64,000 nt of DNA from NCBI GenBank assembly GCA_017607445.1, contig JAEVHH010000004.1, positions 1,488,001 through 1,552,000 on the forward strand, in the 5' to 3' direction. Source of the DNA: Histoplasma ohiense (taxonomy: Eukaryota; Ascomycota; Eurotiomycetes; Onygenales; Ajellomycetaceae). The position numbers and the translations under genes are program-made. Below the pieces are notes generated by a model. That model searched no databases. It was not told the origin of the DNA and saw only the letters and a program-made list of their open reading frames with translations. Below are positions 12,123 through 23,255 of this stretch, in pieces (within the stretch, counting starts at the first letter, position 1; every line of letters starts with the position of its first letter).

Positions 12123-15100
12123 ATGGCGGGATTCTATTGGACAGTCACGGCTGTGGTAGCTGCTGTGAGCTTCGCTGTATACCGATATGGTCATGATATC
12201 CGTCAGATTGTCGCTCCGAAATCTACGAGTCCAGATGTTAAAAAGAAGGATGATGATGGAACGGGTATTGACAGTGGCTCCCTCGTCCTAGCTATCATGA
12301 AACACCACCCGAAGAATATGGATCTGAGAAGAGTTGGCGATGTGGTGAAGTTTGTAAAGGATACCATCAAGGGGAAACCAATGAATGATAGGTTGCTTGC
12401 AGTAGGTGACGTTTCAGTGAAATCCTTCCGTGTTCATTGGCTAAGCTTGGTGATAAATAAATAGATGGAAAACATCATTGCTATGGTTGGCGCATTGCCG
12501 CCAAACAACAAACATCGAATTAAATTGACAAATATACTTGTCACGAAATTGTGGGATAGTCTCGAACATCCTCCAATAAACTTCCAAGGACCACAGTTCT
12601 ACTACCGCACTCCAGATGGGAGTTATAATGTGAGTCCAGGTTGCGTCAAGGTCCACACAGGGGTAAAGACAACTAACATCATCGTCAGAATGTACATTTT
12701 CCAAACTTAGGAAAGGCTGGGATGCCGTATGCAAGATCGATTCGAAGTGACACTAGGCTGCCGGGTGTTCGACCGGACCCAGGATTGCTTTTTGACCGTA
12801 AGTTGAAAGGTGATGATCTCCACAGCTGCGTCTGACATTTGAGGAACAGTTCTCATGAAACGGGAAGATGGTAAATTCAAAAAGAACGAAGGGGGAATCT
12901 CATCGCTGCTGTTCCATCATGCAGCACTTATTATCCACGGTACAGGACAAGACCACCATTGGGGGTGAAAAAAAAAAAAAAAAAAAAACTCTGTCCCATC
13001 CATGAATAGTTGCTCACTGTTTTTAGATATATTCCGCACCGATCGACGAGACATGAATATCAACAACAATTCTTCCTACCTCGACCTTTCGCCGCTGTAT
13101 GGCTCTAGCCTCGAAGATCAACTAAAGATCAGAACTATGAAAAATGGATTCCTCAAACCTGACACTTTCCACGACGAGAGATTAATTGGGCAGGCCCCCG
13201 GTGCCAACGTCCTTCTAGTACTTTATAGCCGGTTTCACAATTATGTAGCTCAGACCCTGCTTCAAATCAACGAGGGCGGACGTTTCACCCCCAAGGGAGA
13301 TGATGAAGCTTCGCTTGCCAAGTTGGACGAGGACTTATTCCAGACTGCCAGATTGTATTTGCATCCCACCACGTGAAGTCGAAGATATATGCTAACCAAG
13401 TTGTAGGATTGTCGGGGGACTGTATATTAATATCAGTCTTCACGACTATCTCCGCGCGATTACGAACACACACCATTCGGCCAGCTCGTGGACTTTGGAC
13501 CCACGTGTCGACATACCAGATTCGCTAGTAAAATCCGGCCCTGAAAGAGGCATTGGGAACCAGGTCACGAGCGAATTCAACCTCTTGTACCGTTTCCACT
13601 CCTGTACATCGTTAGGAGATGAGAAGTGGTTAAACGACTACTTCGCGGGAATATTCAAAAGTACCGGAAAGTCTTTGGAGGAATTGACCTTAAAAGATGG
13701 TATGCAGGCTATCGCACGATTTGAAACCCTAATTCCCAAAGACCCTAGCCAGAGGAATTTTGGCGGCATCAAAAGAGGTGAGGATGGTAGATTCCGGGAT
13801 GAGGATCTGGTTAGAATATTGAAAGCAAGTATTGAAGACCCGGCTGGTATGTAGTCCTCGCAATATTATGCGCAGTTGCCATTGCTAACGAGCTACGTTT
13901 AGGCGCATTTGGCCCCAAAAACACACCAAAAGCTTTGCGAGTTGTAGAGATCCTAGGGATTCAACAAGCTCGTCAATGGTCGGGAGCCCAGCAGTTAATA
14001 TTATTGTCCTACTCTTCTTCTCGCCCCGTTCTTGCTAATACTCGGTATTCTGTAGGAGGACGGCATCGCTTAATGAGTTCCGCAAATTCTTCAAGCTTAA
14101 ACCTCACGAAACGTTCGAAGACATCAACCCTGACCCGGAAATCGCTGACCATCTCCGAAACCTCTATGGGCATCCCGACATGGTTGAAGCGTACCCAGGC
14201 TTATATGTTGAGGACGCGAAGCCAAGAATGGACCCAGGCTCAGGCGTCTGCACGCCCTACACCATCGGTAGAGCCGTTCTTTCTGACGCAATTACCCTTG
14301 TTCGTTCAGATAGATTCAACACCACAGTGAGAATTAGCTTCAGAAATCCTACATGCTTCGCCATCACTAACACATTCCGCAGGACTACAATGTCGCCACA
14401 TTGACGAATTGGGGTATGGCAGAAGTCCAACAGGATTATGATACGTAAGATACCCTTGCAGATGGGGAACCTTTCACATATATGGCGCTGACAAAATCAA
14501 GTCTCGGAGGATCTATGTTTTATAAACTCATCCAACGTGGGCTGCCAGGGTGGTTCCCGTATAACTCACTCTCAGTAATGCAGCCAATGTACACGCCAGA
14601 TATGAACCGGGAAATCGCAATGGAAATCGGGACCATGTTTCAATATACCGAGACCGATCCAAAGCCACCTCCACGTCGTCTCATATTAACGAAACATTCA
14701 GAAATCAGTCAAATGCTGACTGATCCCAAGGGGTTCCCGATTCCTTTCGGAAAGCCTTATGAAAATTTCATCGAGGGTCGCGATTTCGGCCATTTCATGC
14801 TTGCCGGGGATATGCCACGGAACAGGGAGCAGCGAAACTTATACGGTGCCGCGCTTTACGGAAGTGGCGAACTAAAGGAACTACTCTCGAAGTTCATCAC
14901 AGACCAGACTGACATATTTTTAACCGGCAGTATGTTCCAGATTGGGAGAGGCACGTATCACGTTGATATCCTGAAGGAGTGAGTTGTTTTCAACAATATC
15001 CCTTGCAATAACCCACAGTCCTTCAGCCCCATTTCTAGATCCATATTTCAAAGCCAGCTAATCTATCTTGATGTCAAAATAAAGCGTGGCAATTCCTGTC

Positions 15101-16294
15101 ATGACAAGATTTATGGGCGACCTCTTCCAATTCGACCTGAAAACAGAGGAGAACACTTCGGGAACATACGACATTGACAGCTTGTACGGTGATCTCCTGA
15201 ATATCCGAATCTGGGGATTCGGTAATGATGATCCCGCTCAGTCGTGGAACCGCCGTCGCGACGCGCAAGTGTCCACTAGGAGACTACTCGCTTCCACAGA
15301 AGCATACATTAAAAAGGTGACGAGTCCAATCAGAATCCGTAATCTCGTAGGAGCCGTGACAAATGGTCTCAGTTCCAATGGCATCAACACTTCGTTACGC
15401 TCCTTTGGACGTGATTGCATCATGGAGCTTCTCGCCAATGGAAAGTCGGTGCAGGAAATAGCTGATATTATGATATTTACGGCACTCGGTGGTATTGGTG
15501 CGGCTATTAGCACGGTATGTTGCGAGCGAAATATCTAATTCTTGGTGGGCGGACAATGACTGACAACATATAACCGTACATATATCTAGCTTGCGGAAAT
15601 TTTGGAGTTTATGATTGCAGTTCCCGAAAACGTAGAACACCTCGAAGCATTTCGACACCTTACTCTTGAAAATTCCGAAAGGGCAGACAATGATCTTCGG
15701 CGATACGTTCTCGAAATGCAGCGCCTGACCGCAGGCCACGTTACGATGCGTGTTGCGACCCAGCCTGGAAAATTCGGCAATCAAAGCTTCCAGCCGGGGG
15801 AGCAAATTATTGCATATTTTGTTAGTTCACCAATGCAGAGCATCCCATTGTTCGGAGGGTTGTGAATTAATACGTTAAAATAGGCAGCAGCATGTCGAGA
15901 TCCAGAGGCGTATCCTGAACCAGAGAAAATAAAACTTGATCGTCCACTCGAAAAATATATAGCTTTCGGCGACGGTCCCCACCAATGCTTTGGCCGAGAA
16001 TTGGCCTTGGCATATCTGGTTGGAGTCCTAAAGCAGGTGACTTCGCTCAAGAACATCCGTCCAGCCTTGGGTGGAATGGGCGTCTTGAAGAGGATAAAGC
16101 GGAATGGTATCCCCTATTACCTTTCAGAGGATTGGTCAACTTTTACCGGTTATGCATCCAGTAAGCATGTCCAATTTCGCAGCTAAATAACCCATAGTTA
16201 TAATTTGTAGCGTTCCTTGGTTGGCAGTGACTGATTTGGCTTGTTTTTAGCGTGGCAACTTCAATTTGACGATCCTGACTCTGTGGTATCCTGA
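12123..16294 (+). CDS. Psi-producing oxygenase: fatty-acid heme dioxygenase / P450 fusion (linoleate diol synthase type)
   Basis: Fourteen exons: 12123-12401, 12465-12629, 12689-12797, 12850-12939, 13027-13354, 13407-13846, 13903-13978, 14056-14326, 14383-14444, 14502-14978, 15085-15514, 15590-15820, 15884-16160 and 16251-16294. They sum to 1092 residues with consistent phases, a normal length for this family. The N-terminal half is an animal-peroxidase-like dioxygenase: IIHDIFRTD holds the likely distal His (about 214), and YRFH at 385-388 holds the catalytic Tyr and proximal His. The C-terminal half is P450-like, with AFGDGPHQCFGRE placing the heme Cys near 1021. Ppo enzymes turn oleic or linoleic acid into 8- or 10-hydroperoxides, and the P450 half isomerises them to diols, the psi factors that balance sexual and asexual sporulation. 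With the Cys kept, the P450 half is probably active, unlike PpoC-type enzymes. Residues 2-20 are unusually hydrophobic. The exon 7 donor (GTCGGG) is weak. Confidence 0.93.
12968..12988. repeat. Poly-A tract (21) in dioxygenase intron 4
   Basis: An uninterrupted run of 21 A lies inside the intron between 12939 and 13027, about 40 bases before the acceptor. Its length is likely variable between strains. Confidence 0.9.
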
Positions 16295-16815
16295 GATTTT
16301 GAGGGTAAGGAACGAGATATGGAGTTGAAGCGCATTACGTTGTGTGAAACGAGAACATGGTACAAGGGTGGTGTAAGGGCATGTCCCGATGCTGTTAATT
16401 CACATTTCTCATTTTCTCATTTCCCATTAATATAGTTGTTCGGGCGCTGAATAATCTAGCCATGCAAGTCCGTCCACAGCGCAGGAGGGGCAGTATGGCC
16501 GAGCATGCAGAAAGTAACAATTTTCATTCTAGAGTTATGATAGCATTTGCCCACGAGGCACTGTCTGCTAACGTCCTCCTTCCGCCATAATTTCGTAGAG
16601 TATCTGCGGGTTCGGGGTATTGCGTGGTGGAAATTTCCTCTATATCCAGGTGACGCTTCGCCAAACGTTCATCATCTATGCTTTAGGATACTCCGTGTTT
16701 TGTGGGATAATTAGCTTTTGGAAGGCTATATTTTTTGTCTATCGCTTCAATGTGGGTGACTGATCGTTTTTCAATATTTCAACCTGGGAGGAGTCCCATT
16801 TTTCAACTCATTCAA
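16295..16815. other. Convergent 3' intergenic region
   Basis: A tail-to-tail spacer between the dioxygenase gene and the minus-strand gene ending at 16816. Nothing further was recognised. Confidence 0.55.
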
Positions 16816-17391
16816 TCACTCGAGATTGCCAAAGGCACGAACCAGCGCTTCGCCTTCACTTGTTGAAACCGTATCTGGATTAGTTTCCCCATTTTCTCCC
16901 GGAGACAATTGCTGACTCAATTGGGGAGATGTATGGGCTTCAGACGCGGGCCGGGATATTTTCACTGGCTGCAGCAGCTTTTCCTCACGGTCCAGCCATC
17001 CGGGAGCAATTCTTCGTTTTTCTGCCAAATCGCGTTGTTTTATTGACTCCTCCCAGTCTTTGATTGTAGCCAGGCTACCTTCTCTGATCTTATTCATGTG
17101 TTTCTCTAGCGCCTCGCATGATGCTAGGATATCACTAGGGTGAGCAGCATGGCCTCGCCCAGGGGAAATGACATAGCGGGCCTTCTCCGAGCTGTTAGGG
17201 TCGAGTGTGACTGAGGGTGGAAGTGTGGACGGCACAGATTTATATGTATACGGAAGCGTCGTTGCTGTAGGTAAGGATATAAAGGGAGACACAGTCAAGG
17301 GTATCTGGGCTAGGAGTGGGTGGGGTTCTGAAGTGTTTGTTAATCCTGAGCTTTTGGAACTGGACGAGCTGGGCACCAGAGTAAATACTGA
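16816..17391 (-). CDS. Unrecognised small fungal protein (5' end uncertain)
   Basis: The main exon, 17391-16816, encodes about 191 residues: a Ser/Pro/Thr-rich first half, then a charged helical stretch with KHMNKIREGSLATIKDWEES and RDLAEKRRIAPGWLDREEKL. The RxAPGWLD segment looks like a conserved motif of short fungal proteins, but I cannot name the family. There is no in-frame ATG near its 5' end; a TAG precedes it and also forms a good acceptor (CATATAG| at 17392). A candidate first exon is 17754-17692, with a CTG|GTAAAT donor at 17691, in matching phase. That would give 212 residues and a basic N-terminus that could target mitochondria. The implied 300-bp intron is long for this window, so the first exon is tentative. 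The gene is divergent from calcineurin A. Confidence 0.6.
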   Translation of the reverse strand, partial: SVFTLVPSSSSSKSSGLTNTSEPHPLLAQIPLTVSPFISLPTATTLPYTYKSVPSTLPPSVTLDPNSSEKARYVISPGRGHAAHPSDILASCEALEKHMNKIREGSLATIKDWEESIKQRDLAEKRRIAPGWLDREEKLLQPVKISRPASEAHTSPQLSQQLSPGENGETNPDTVSTSEGEALVRAFGNLE

Positions 17392-18268
17392 CTATATGAT
17401 TCGTACATGAATTTGGATGAATGACAATGATCCTGGATATTGAAAGAAAAATAAACATAAAATTCGGGGAGGTATCACCGATAAGAATGTCGATTTAAGG
17501 TGTCCAAAACCCCGGGAACCATACAGAGAAGTGGTCTACAGTCACGCGTTGACAAAGTAAGGAATATAAGGTGAGGGTTATATGCCTGATGAACTTTCGT
17601 GCAGTTTATGTAGCTTTGTTGCAGTGGATGTTAGACAGGTGGTGTTGGATGGATGTTGGATGTTGAAGCTGGGGGTGAGGCTGAAATTTACCAGGCGGCT
17701 CAATCGAGGGGTTTTGCTGACATTTCGTCTTCCCCCACACAACATCGCCAACATGACCGGACCTTGCAACCAACCTTCCCAGTTCCCCTCAATATCGCGA
17801 TCTCAGTAATACGTTTGCGATTTGCGACGACCAGGTTTTCCTCTCATAGTCAAGACGACCGTTTACGAAAACCTGTTGCTTTTCACACTCATCACTCTCA
17901 TCCGAGTTGCCCAATTCAGTTACTCATCCTAACCATCGATTCCAAAGAGCCCTTAGGAATCATCACCCACTCTGTTGTGGAGAAATTCACTCCCACGCTG
18001 TGCATTCTAAATTCTATATTTTAATTGAATACTCCGACTTATGATACCCGGCGTCTGGACTCACTCTTTGCATCCCACGCCTGTTTTCTTTGCCGCGATT
18101 AAACCTCTTCCGTCGTTGCCCCTCGAATAGCAATCGATTACTGATATACTCCAGTTCGAGTGCGTGGGTTGCCGTCCCTTCACCTGCATTTCCTTGAAGC
18201 CGCCTCGTTACCGTTATCAAATACCATCGTATCCAACCGATTTCCATTGAGGAGCGAAGCGAGCAAAC
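17392..18268. other. Divergent promoter region upstream of calcineurin A
   Basis: Holds the calcineurin A promoter and leader and, on the minus strand, the tentative first exon at 17754-17692 of the neighbouring gene. Other short open frames have no support. Confidence 0.5.
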
Positions 18269-20181
18269 ATGGAGGCCCAAATAGAGCGAGCGGTAACAGA
18301 GAAAAGGCCCGTCCCCGAAATCGACTTCACCCTGCATACAATGGAAGACGGAACTCAAGTTTCCACACATGAGAGAGTTTGTAAAGGTGATTTGTTTTTC
18401 GGGTTTTAAATTTTAACACGACAATTAATTATTTTGATAGATGTGCAAGCGCCCGCTTTCCAACTTCCAACCAACGAGCATTTCTGGTCGCCAGAAGACC
18501 CATCGAAACCCAACCTGCGGTTTCTTAAGCAACATTTCTATCGCGAAGGTCGCCTCACTGAAGAGCAGGCGTTATGGATTATACAGACAGGAACCCAATT
18601 ATTGCGCGCGGAACCTAATCTTCTGGAGATGGATGCGCCGATTACTGTTTGTGGCGATGTCCACGGCCAGTACTACGACCTAATGAAGCTGTTCGAAGTT
18701 GGCGGCGATCCTGCGGAGACGAGATACCTGTTCCTTGGTGATTATGTTGATAGAGGATACTTCAGCATCGAGGTACGTACCCCTCCTATCCACATACCTG
18801 TCGACGTAAAAAGACGTTGCTAAATATTCACTCAGTGTGTTTTATACCTCTGGGCCTTGAAAATATGGTATCCAAATAGTTTATGGTTGTTACGCGGCAA
18901 TCACGAGTGTCGTCATCTTACAGACTATTTCACTTTCAAACTAGAATGTAAGCACAAGTACTCGGAGAGAGTCTACGATGCGTGCACGGAATCATTCTGT
19001 TCGTTACCACTCGCGGCCATTATGAACAAACAGTTCCTTTGCATTCATGGTGGCCTTAGCCCCGAACTGCATACATTAGAGGACCTGAAATCGGTACGTT
19101 TTGGGACAGGTCCAGCAAATTGTGTAGTTACATTATTACTAATTCCAAGCATAGATCGACCGTTTTAGAGAGCCCCCGACTCAAGGACTCATGTGCGATA
19201 TCCTTTGGGCTGATCCATTGGAGGAATTTGGTCAGGAGAAAACAGGTGAATATTTTGTGCACAATAACGTTCGAGGATGTTCATACTTTTTCTCTTACCC
19301 CGCCGCTTGCGCATTCCTGGAAAAAAACAATTTACTTTCCATAATTCGAGCCCATGAAGCACAGGATGCAGGGTACAGAATGTATAGGAAGACCAGAACG
19401 ACCGGGTTCCCCAGCGTAATGACGATATTCAGTGCGCCAAACTATCTCGACGTTTACAACAATAAAGCCGCCGTTTTGAAATACGAGAACAACGTAATGA
19501 ACATTAGACAGTTCAATTGCACTCCCCATCCTTACTGGTTACCTAATTTCATGGACGTTTTTACCTGGTCTCTCCCCTTTGTCGGTGAGAAGATTACCGA
19601 CATGCTTATCGCCATTTTGAATACTTGCTCCAAAGAAGAGCTGGAGGAAGAACCCTCTTCGTCTGTATCTTCCGACCGCGCATCGCCTCCCCTTCCAATG
19701 GATCCCGAGAGCACCGAATTTAAGAGACGAGCGATCAAGAACAAGATTCTAGCTATTGGTCGTCTCTCGCGGGTCTTCCAAGTGCTACGCGAGGAAGCAG
19801 AGCGAGTCACAGAACTCAAAACTGCCTCAGGTGGCCGCCTTCCTGCAGGCACCCTCATGCTTGGAGCAGAGGGTATCAAGCAAGCAATTCATAACTTCGA
19901 AGATGCACGCAAGGTTGATTTGCAGAACGAGCGGCTTCCACCAACCCACGAGGAAGTGATTAGGAGGAATGAAGAGGAGCGGAAACAAGCCTTGGAACGT
20001 GCTGCCCAGGAGGCAGAGAATGATACTGGTCTGACTAATATTGCTAGAAGGATCAGCATGTAAGTTTATCACGATTTATCTTTGAGTCCATATTTTCCGT
20101 GCCAGCGACAAGCAGGCTAACAGAAAACAACAATACAGGTCGTCTGGCACCGGTAGAGGCCGTCGCACCCGGCCTGAGTAA
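18269..20181 (+). CDS. cnaA: Calcineurin A, catalytic subunit (PP2B Ser/Thr phosphatase)
   Basis: Five exons, 18269-18386, 18441-18772, 18836-19093, 19155-20059 and 20139-20181, give 551 residues. All metallophosphatase motifs are present: GDVHG (112-115 region), GDYVDRG (139-145) and RGNHE (170-174). IFSAPNYLDVYNNKAA follows, then the calcineurin B-binding helix region (NFMDVFTWSLPFVGEKI). The linker holding the calmodulin-binding site includes KNKILAIGRLSRVFQVLREEAER, and the tail ends in an autoinhibitory-like segment and a basic GRGRR terminus. The enzyme is the Ca2+/calmodulin-activated phosphatase that dephosphorylates Crz1-type factors and is the target of FK506 and cyclosporin complexes. 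The last 14 codons come from a 43-bp terminal exon; without that splice the protein stops two codons after the last Ile. Confidence 0.97.
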
Positions 20182-21211
20182 ATGGCCAAAGAAGGAAAAT
20201 CATATAAAGTGAAAAAAAAAGGGAAGGAAAATTGTTTTAAAGCAAATTTGCCATCCGATTCTACTTAGAAAATCCCTTAGCTAGTAGGCTATTGTCTCAC
20301 GATATAATTGCATGTTAAAACGACATATGTCCCACAACTTGCCGTACGAAGAGATAGTCCTTTACTTGAACTTAGGCATCGTACGAATACTAGTTGAAGA
20401 GACAGCAAGAAGGGGTCAGCATATGTGGATGTGCGATTGTTTCTTCTCATTTTTGCTTTAATTTCCCCCCCTCTTTGACGCCAAAGTAATGACCTAAATT
20501 TTGAAGGATTTTTTGAAAATATGGGGCGGAGAGTAGTAATAATATTGACTCTCACCTTGGATGCAAAGTGTTATTATTTCTTCCGTTTCTGCCGTTGTTC
20601 TCTCATTCCTGGTCCTTTGTCCCCGCCTTGCAGTATTCTCGTGAATGAACAACAAAATCCTTGCTCTGAATACTGTTGTCTTCTCGGGATTGCTTAGGGG
20701 GTAAACCTTTTCGCTATATCATAAAATATGGAGGAGGTATTCAAGCCTGATACGGAGAATTGAGCCTGCGATAGACACATAAACTGTAGCTGATAAATTA
20801 TTCAATCTATCCGGTCGCTGAATCAGCACTTGTCAGGTATTCAATCTTCAATCTCCCTTCCTGCGACTGCTATCAGGGGATTTTGACAAGTGATTCGCAC
20901 TCAAGTTGATAAAGTGGCCCACTTGAGCGCGTAATGTAACCAGTGCGTGCAAGGACTTTTACGCCTTCGCAATGTGATTGGAAATATCCAGCTCTATAAA
21001 TCGAGCAAGTGATCCCACCGGAAAAGAAATTTAAAAGAAAGAATGATAAACAGAGTCAAGGTTCCGATTCCCATTCATTACCTATGGGAGGGAATATTTG
21101 TGGTCTGGTTGATTATGTTGCCCCAGACAAGCTAAAATACTACTTTTTCGAAGATCAATTCCTCTCATCATCATCCCACAGCAAACAACCCGCCTTCCAC
21201 GCTCGCTCTCA
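20182..21211. other. Intergenic region
   Basis: Calcineurin A 3' UTR and the promoter of the next plus-strand gene. I saw no other gene, RNA or repeat. Confidence 0.6.
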
Positions 21212-23255
21212 ATGCCACCAAAACTCCGTTCTCCCCTCTCAAAACAGGTCGGCCCTTTCACAGAAGCTGTCTTTCTCTGTCCGTCATGCTCAATATGGCG
21301 TTGCTCAACCCCCTTGCGGACCGCCCACTCACGCTACCGGAATTTTAACCTTCGCCGAGCCCGTTCCGCATCGACTTTCGTGCACCAATCTGCAGCTGCA
21401 CACGCAGTGAATATCACGAGAAATATACCAGAGCGGTTCCAAGAACTATACTCCGCGTTAAACAGTGTTCATGATACCGCTTCCAACCATGTCAATTCGA
21501 GCAGGCTGCAATTGGCGCTGAGGGGCTTGGAGACAACGAGGCCTGTGATCCGGGTTGCTGGTATGTTTTCGCGAACTCTTCTAAATAAACTGTTTCGGAA
21601 GGATGTCGACCGCGTTTTCGCTTTTGAACCTCAACTTTAGGCTGACCGGAGCAACTGATTATTACAGTCCTTGCTTTAGGTAATACAGCTACGGCACCCA
21701 GGCTTGTCCGACTACTGCTGGCAGATCCCCTGAGTCCAAAACAACAATGGGAGGATTATTTGGATGCACATAGAATGGATAGATCCGGCAGCTTATTGAT
21801 AAAGTACGACATCGTTTAATGCTATTCTTTGACAAAGAGTAGCCTTACTAACAACCCCCGGTTTGTAGGTATGGAGAACAAACAGATCTCGCAGTGGAGA
21901 ACAGCCTCGTGCCAACCATATCGATCCCCTCGAGAGTGCTGAAATCGGCCAACTTGGAGATTCTTCTTTCACACCTCAGTACGAACGTGGGTTCGGATGC
22001 CCAAATCACTAGTAACACATTCCTTGTTCCAACAATTGCCATCCAATCGACTAGTACAGGAACCCATACTTTCGTCAGATACCCTGTTCATAAGAGCATT
22101 GTTTATGGAACGGGCATTGATGGGCTGCTAGCATATACAAAACTAGCGGAACGTGCGAACATTACAGATACGGATTCAATATGTGCAACATTTGACTTCG
22201 AATTATTAGGCCAGGGTTCGGCCCAGAGGAGGAATGGTGTCTCTTTTGTTGATCCCAATCGTGCAGAGGCGGCATTGAATATGTTTCGCGAATCCGCCCA
22301 AAACGCTACAGAATACGAGAGAGGGTGGTCGGGAAGTGGGGTGCAGCCGCTGATAGATTGGGTGTCTGCCCCTCCGGATGATGCCGCTCTAGATCCGTCA
22401 ATTAAGGAACTTGTTGGGTCATTGCTCGATGGGGTTGAAGAAAGCATTAGTGCTGAAGAAAACAAAAAGATACTGGTGCAGCAAGCCAGGAACGTTCCAG
22501 AAGAAGTACGACTGGATTTGGACAGGACAGTCACAACGTGGGCTGAACGTGCACATACAGAACTTCGCGACTCGCTCAACGACGGATTTGCAAGCAAACC
22601 GTGGCGGGATCTAGCTTGGTGGAAGCTGTTTTGGCATGTGGATGACGTGGGAATGGTCACCTCCCGGATATTAAGGACGAAATGGCTTCCAGAGGCGGAG
22701 AAAGAGGTGATCTGGATTGGTGGGAAAATTCATCAGGCAGGGCTATTGAAAAACAATACATATACTACAGCCAAAATTCAGGAGTCTCCGGATATCAGGG
22801 TACCCCATACTGGGGATTCGTCTTCGGTGTCCCCTGAGAAGCCTTGGCCATCCCAAATCCCAGACATTCGGGGCCGTCTTACAACCTCCAGCGTACCCTC
22901 CTTACATGCCGTCGCACAAAATCTTGTCTTCTTCAGCTTGTCAACAACATCACTCAGTGCCGCACTGTCTTCTTTGGTATACATTTCCACATCCAGTGCG
23001 TCTGTATACGAAGCCGGCACAATTGCAACAATTGGCCTCTTCATTTCGCTACGCCGGCAACAGAAGGGATGGGATGCTGCACGCAGCCTGTGGGAATGCG
23101 AGGTCCGCGAGGAAGGCCGCCGCGCATTGAAGGACACTGAAGAGGGATTGCGCACCGTCATTCACGAGGGCGGACGGGTTCCCGAAGCAGCTCCTGAAAC
23201 CGAAGCCAGGCAACAAGTCAGCAAAGCCCGTCAAGCTCTCTCATATGTAAAATAA
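21212..23255 (+). CDS. Mitochondrial membrane protein, probably Mmc1-like (dynamin-related?)
   Basis: Three exons, 21212-21560, 21668-21803 and 21869-23255, give 623 residues. The first 55 residues are Arg/Ser-rich without acidic residues, a good mitochondrial presequence. Exon 2 begins VRVAVLALGNTATAPRLVRLLLADP after joining; this looks like a degenerate nucleotide-binding-type strand-loop-helix. The C-terminal part has two adjacent hydrophobic segments near residues 513-565 separated by a short polar turn, followed by a charged tail, so an inner-membrane hairpin is plausible. I recall fungal proteins called Mmc1 with this N/C arrangement and a proposed dynamin-like origin, but I cannot confirm the match here. 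The gene model is solid; the name is tentative. Confidence 0.75.
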
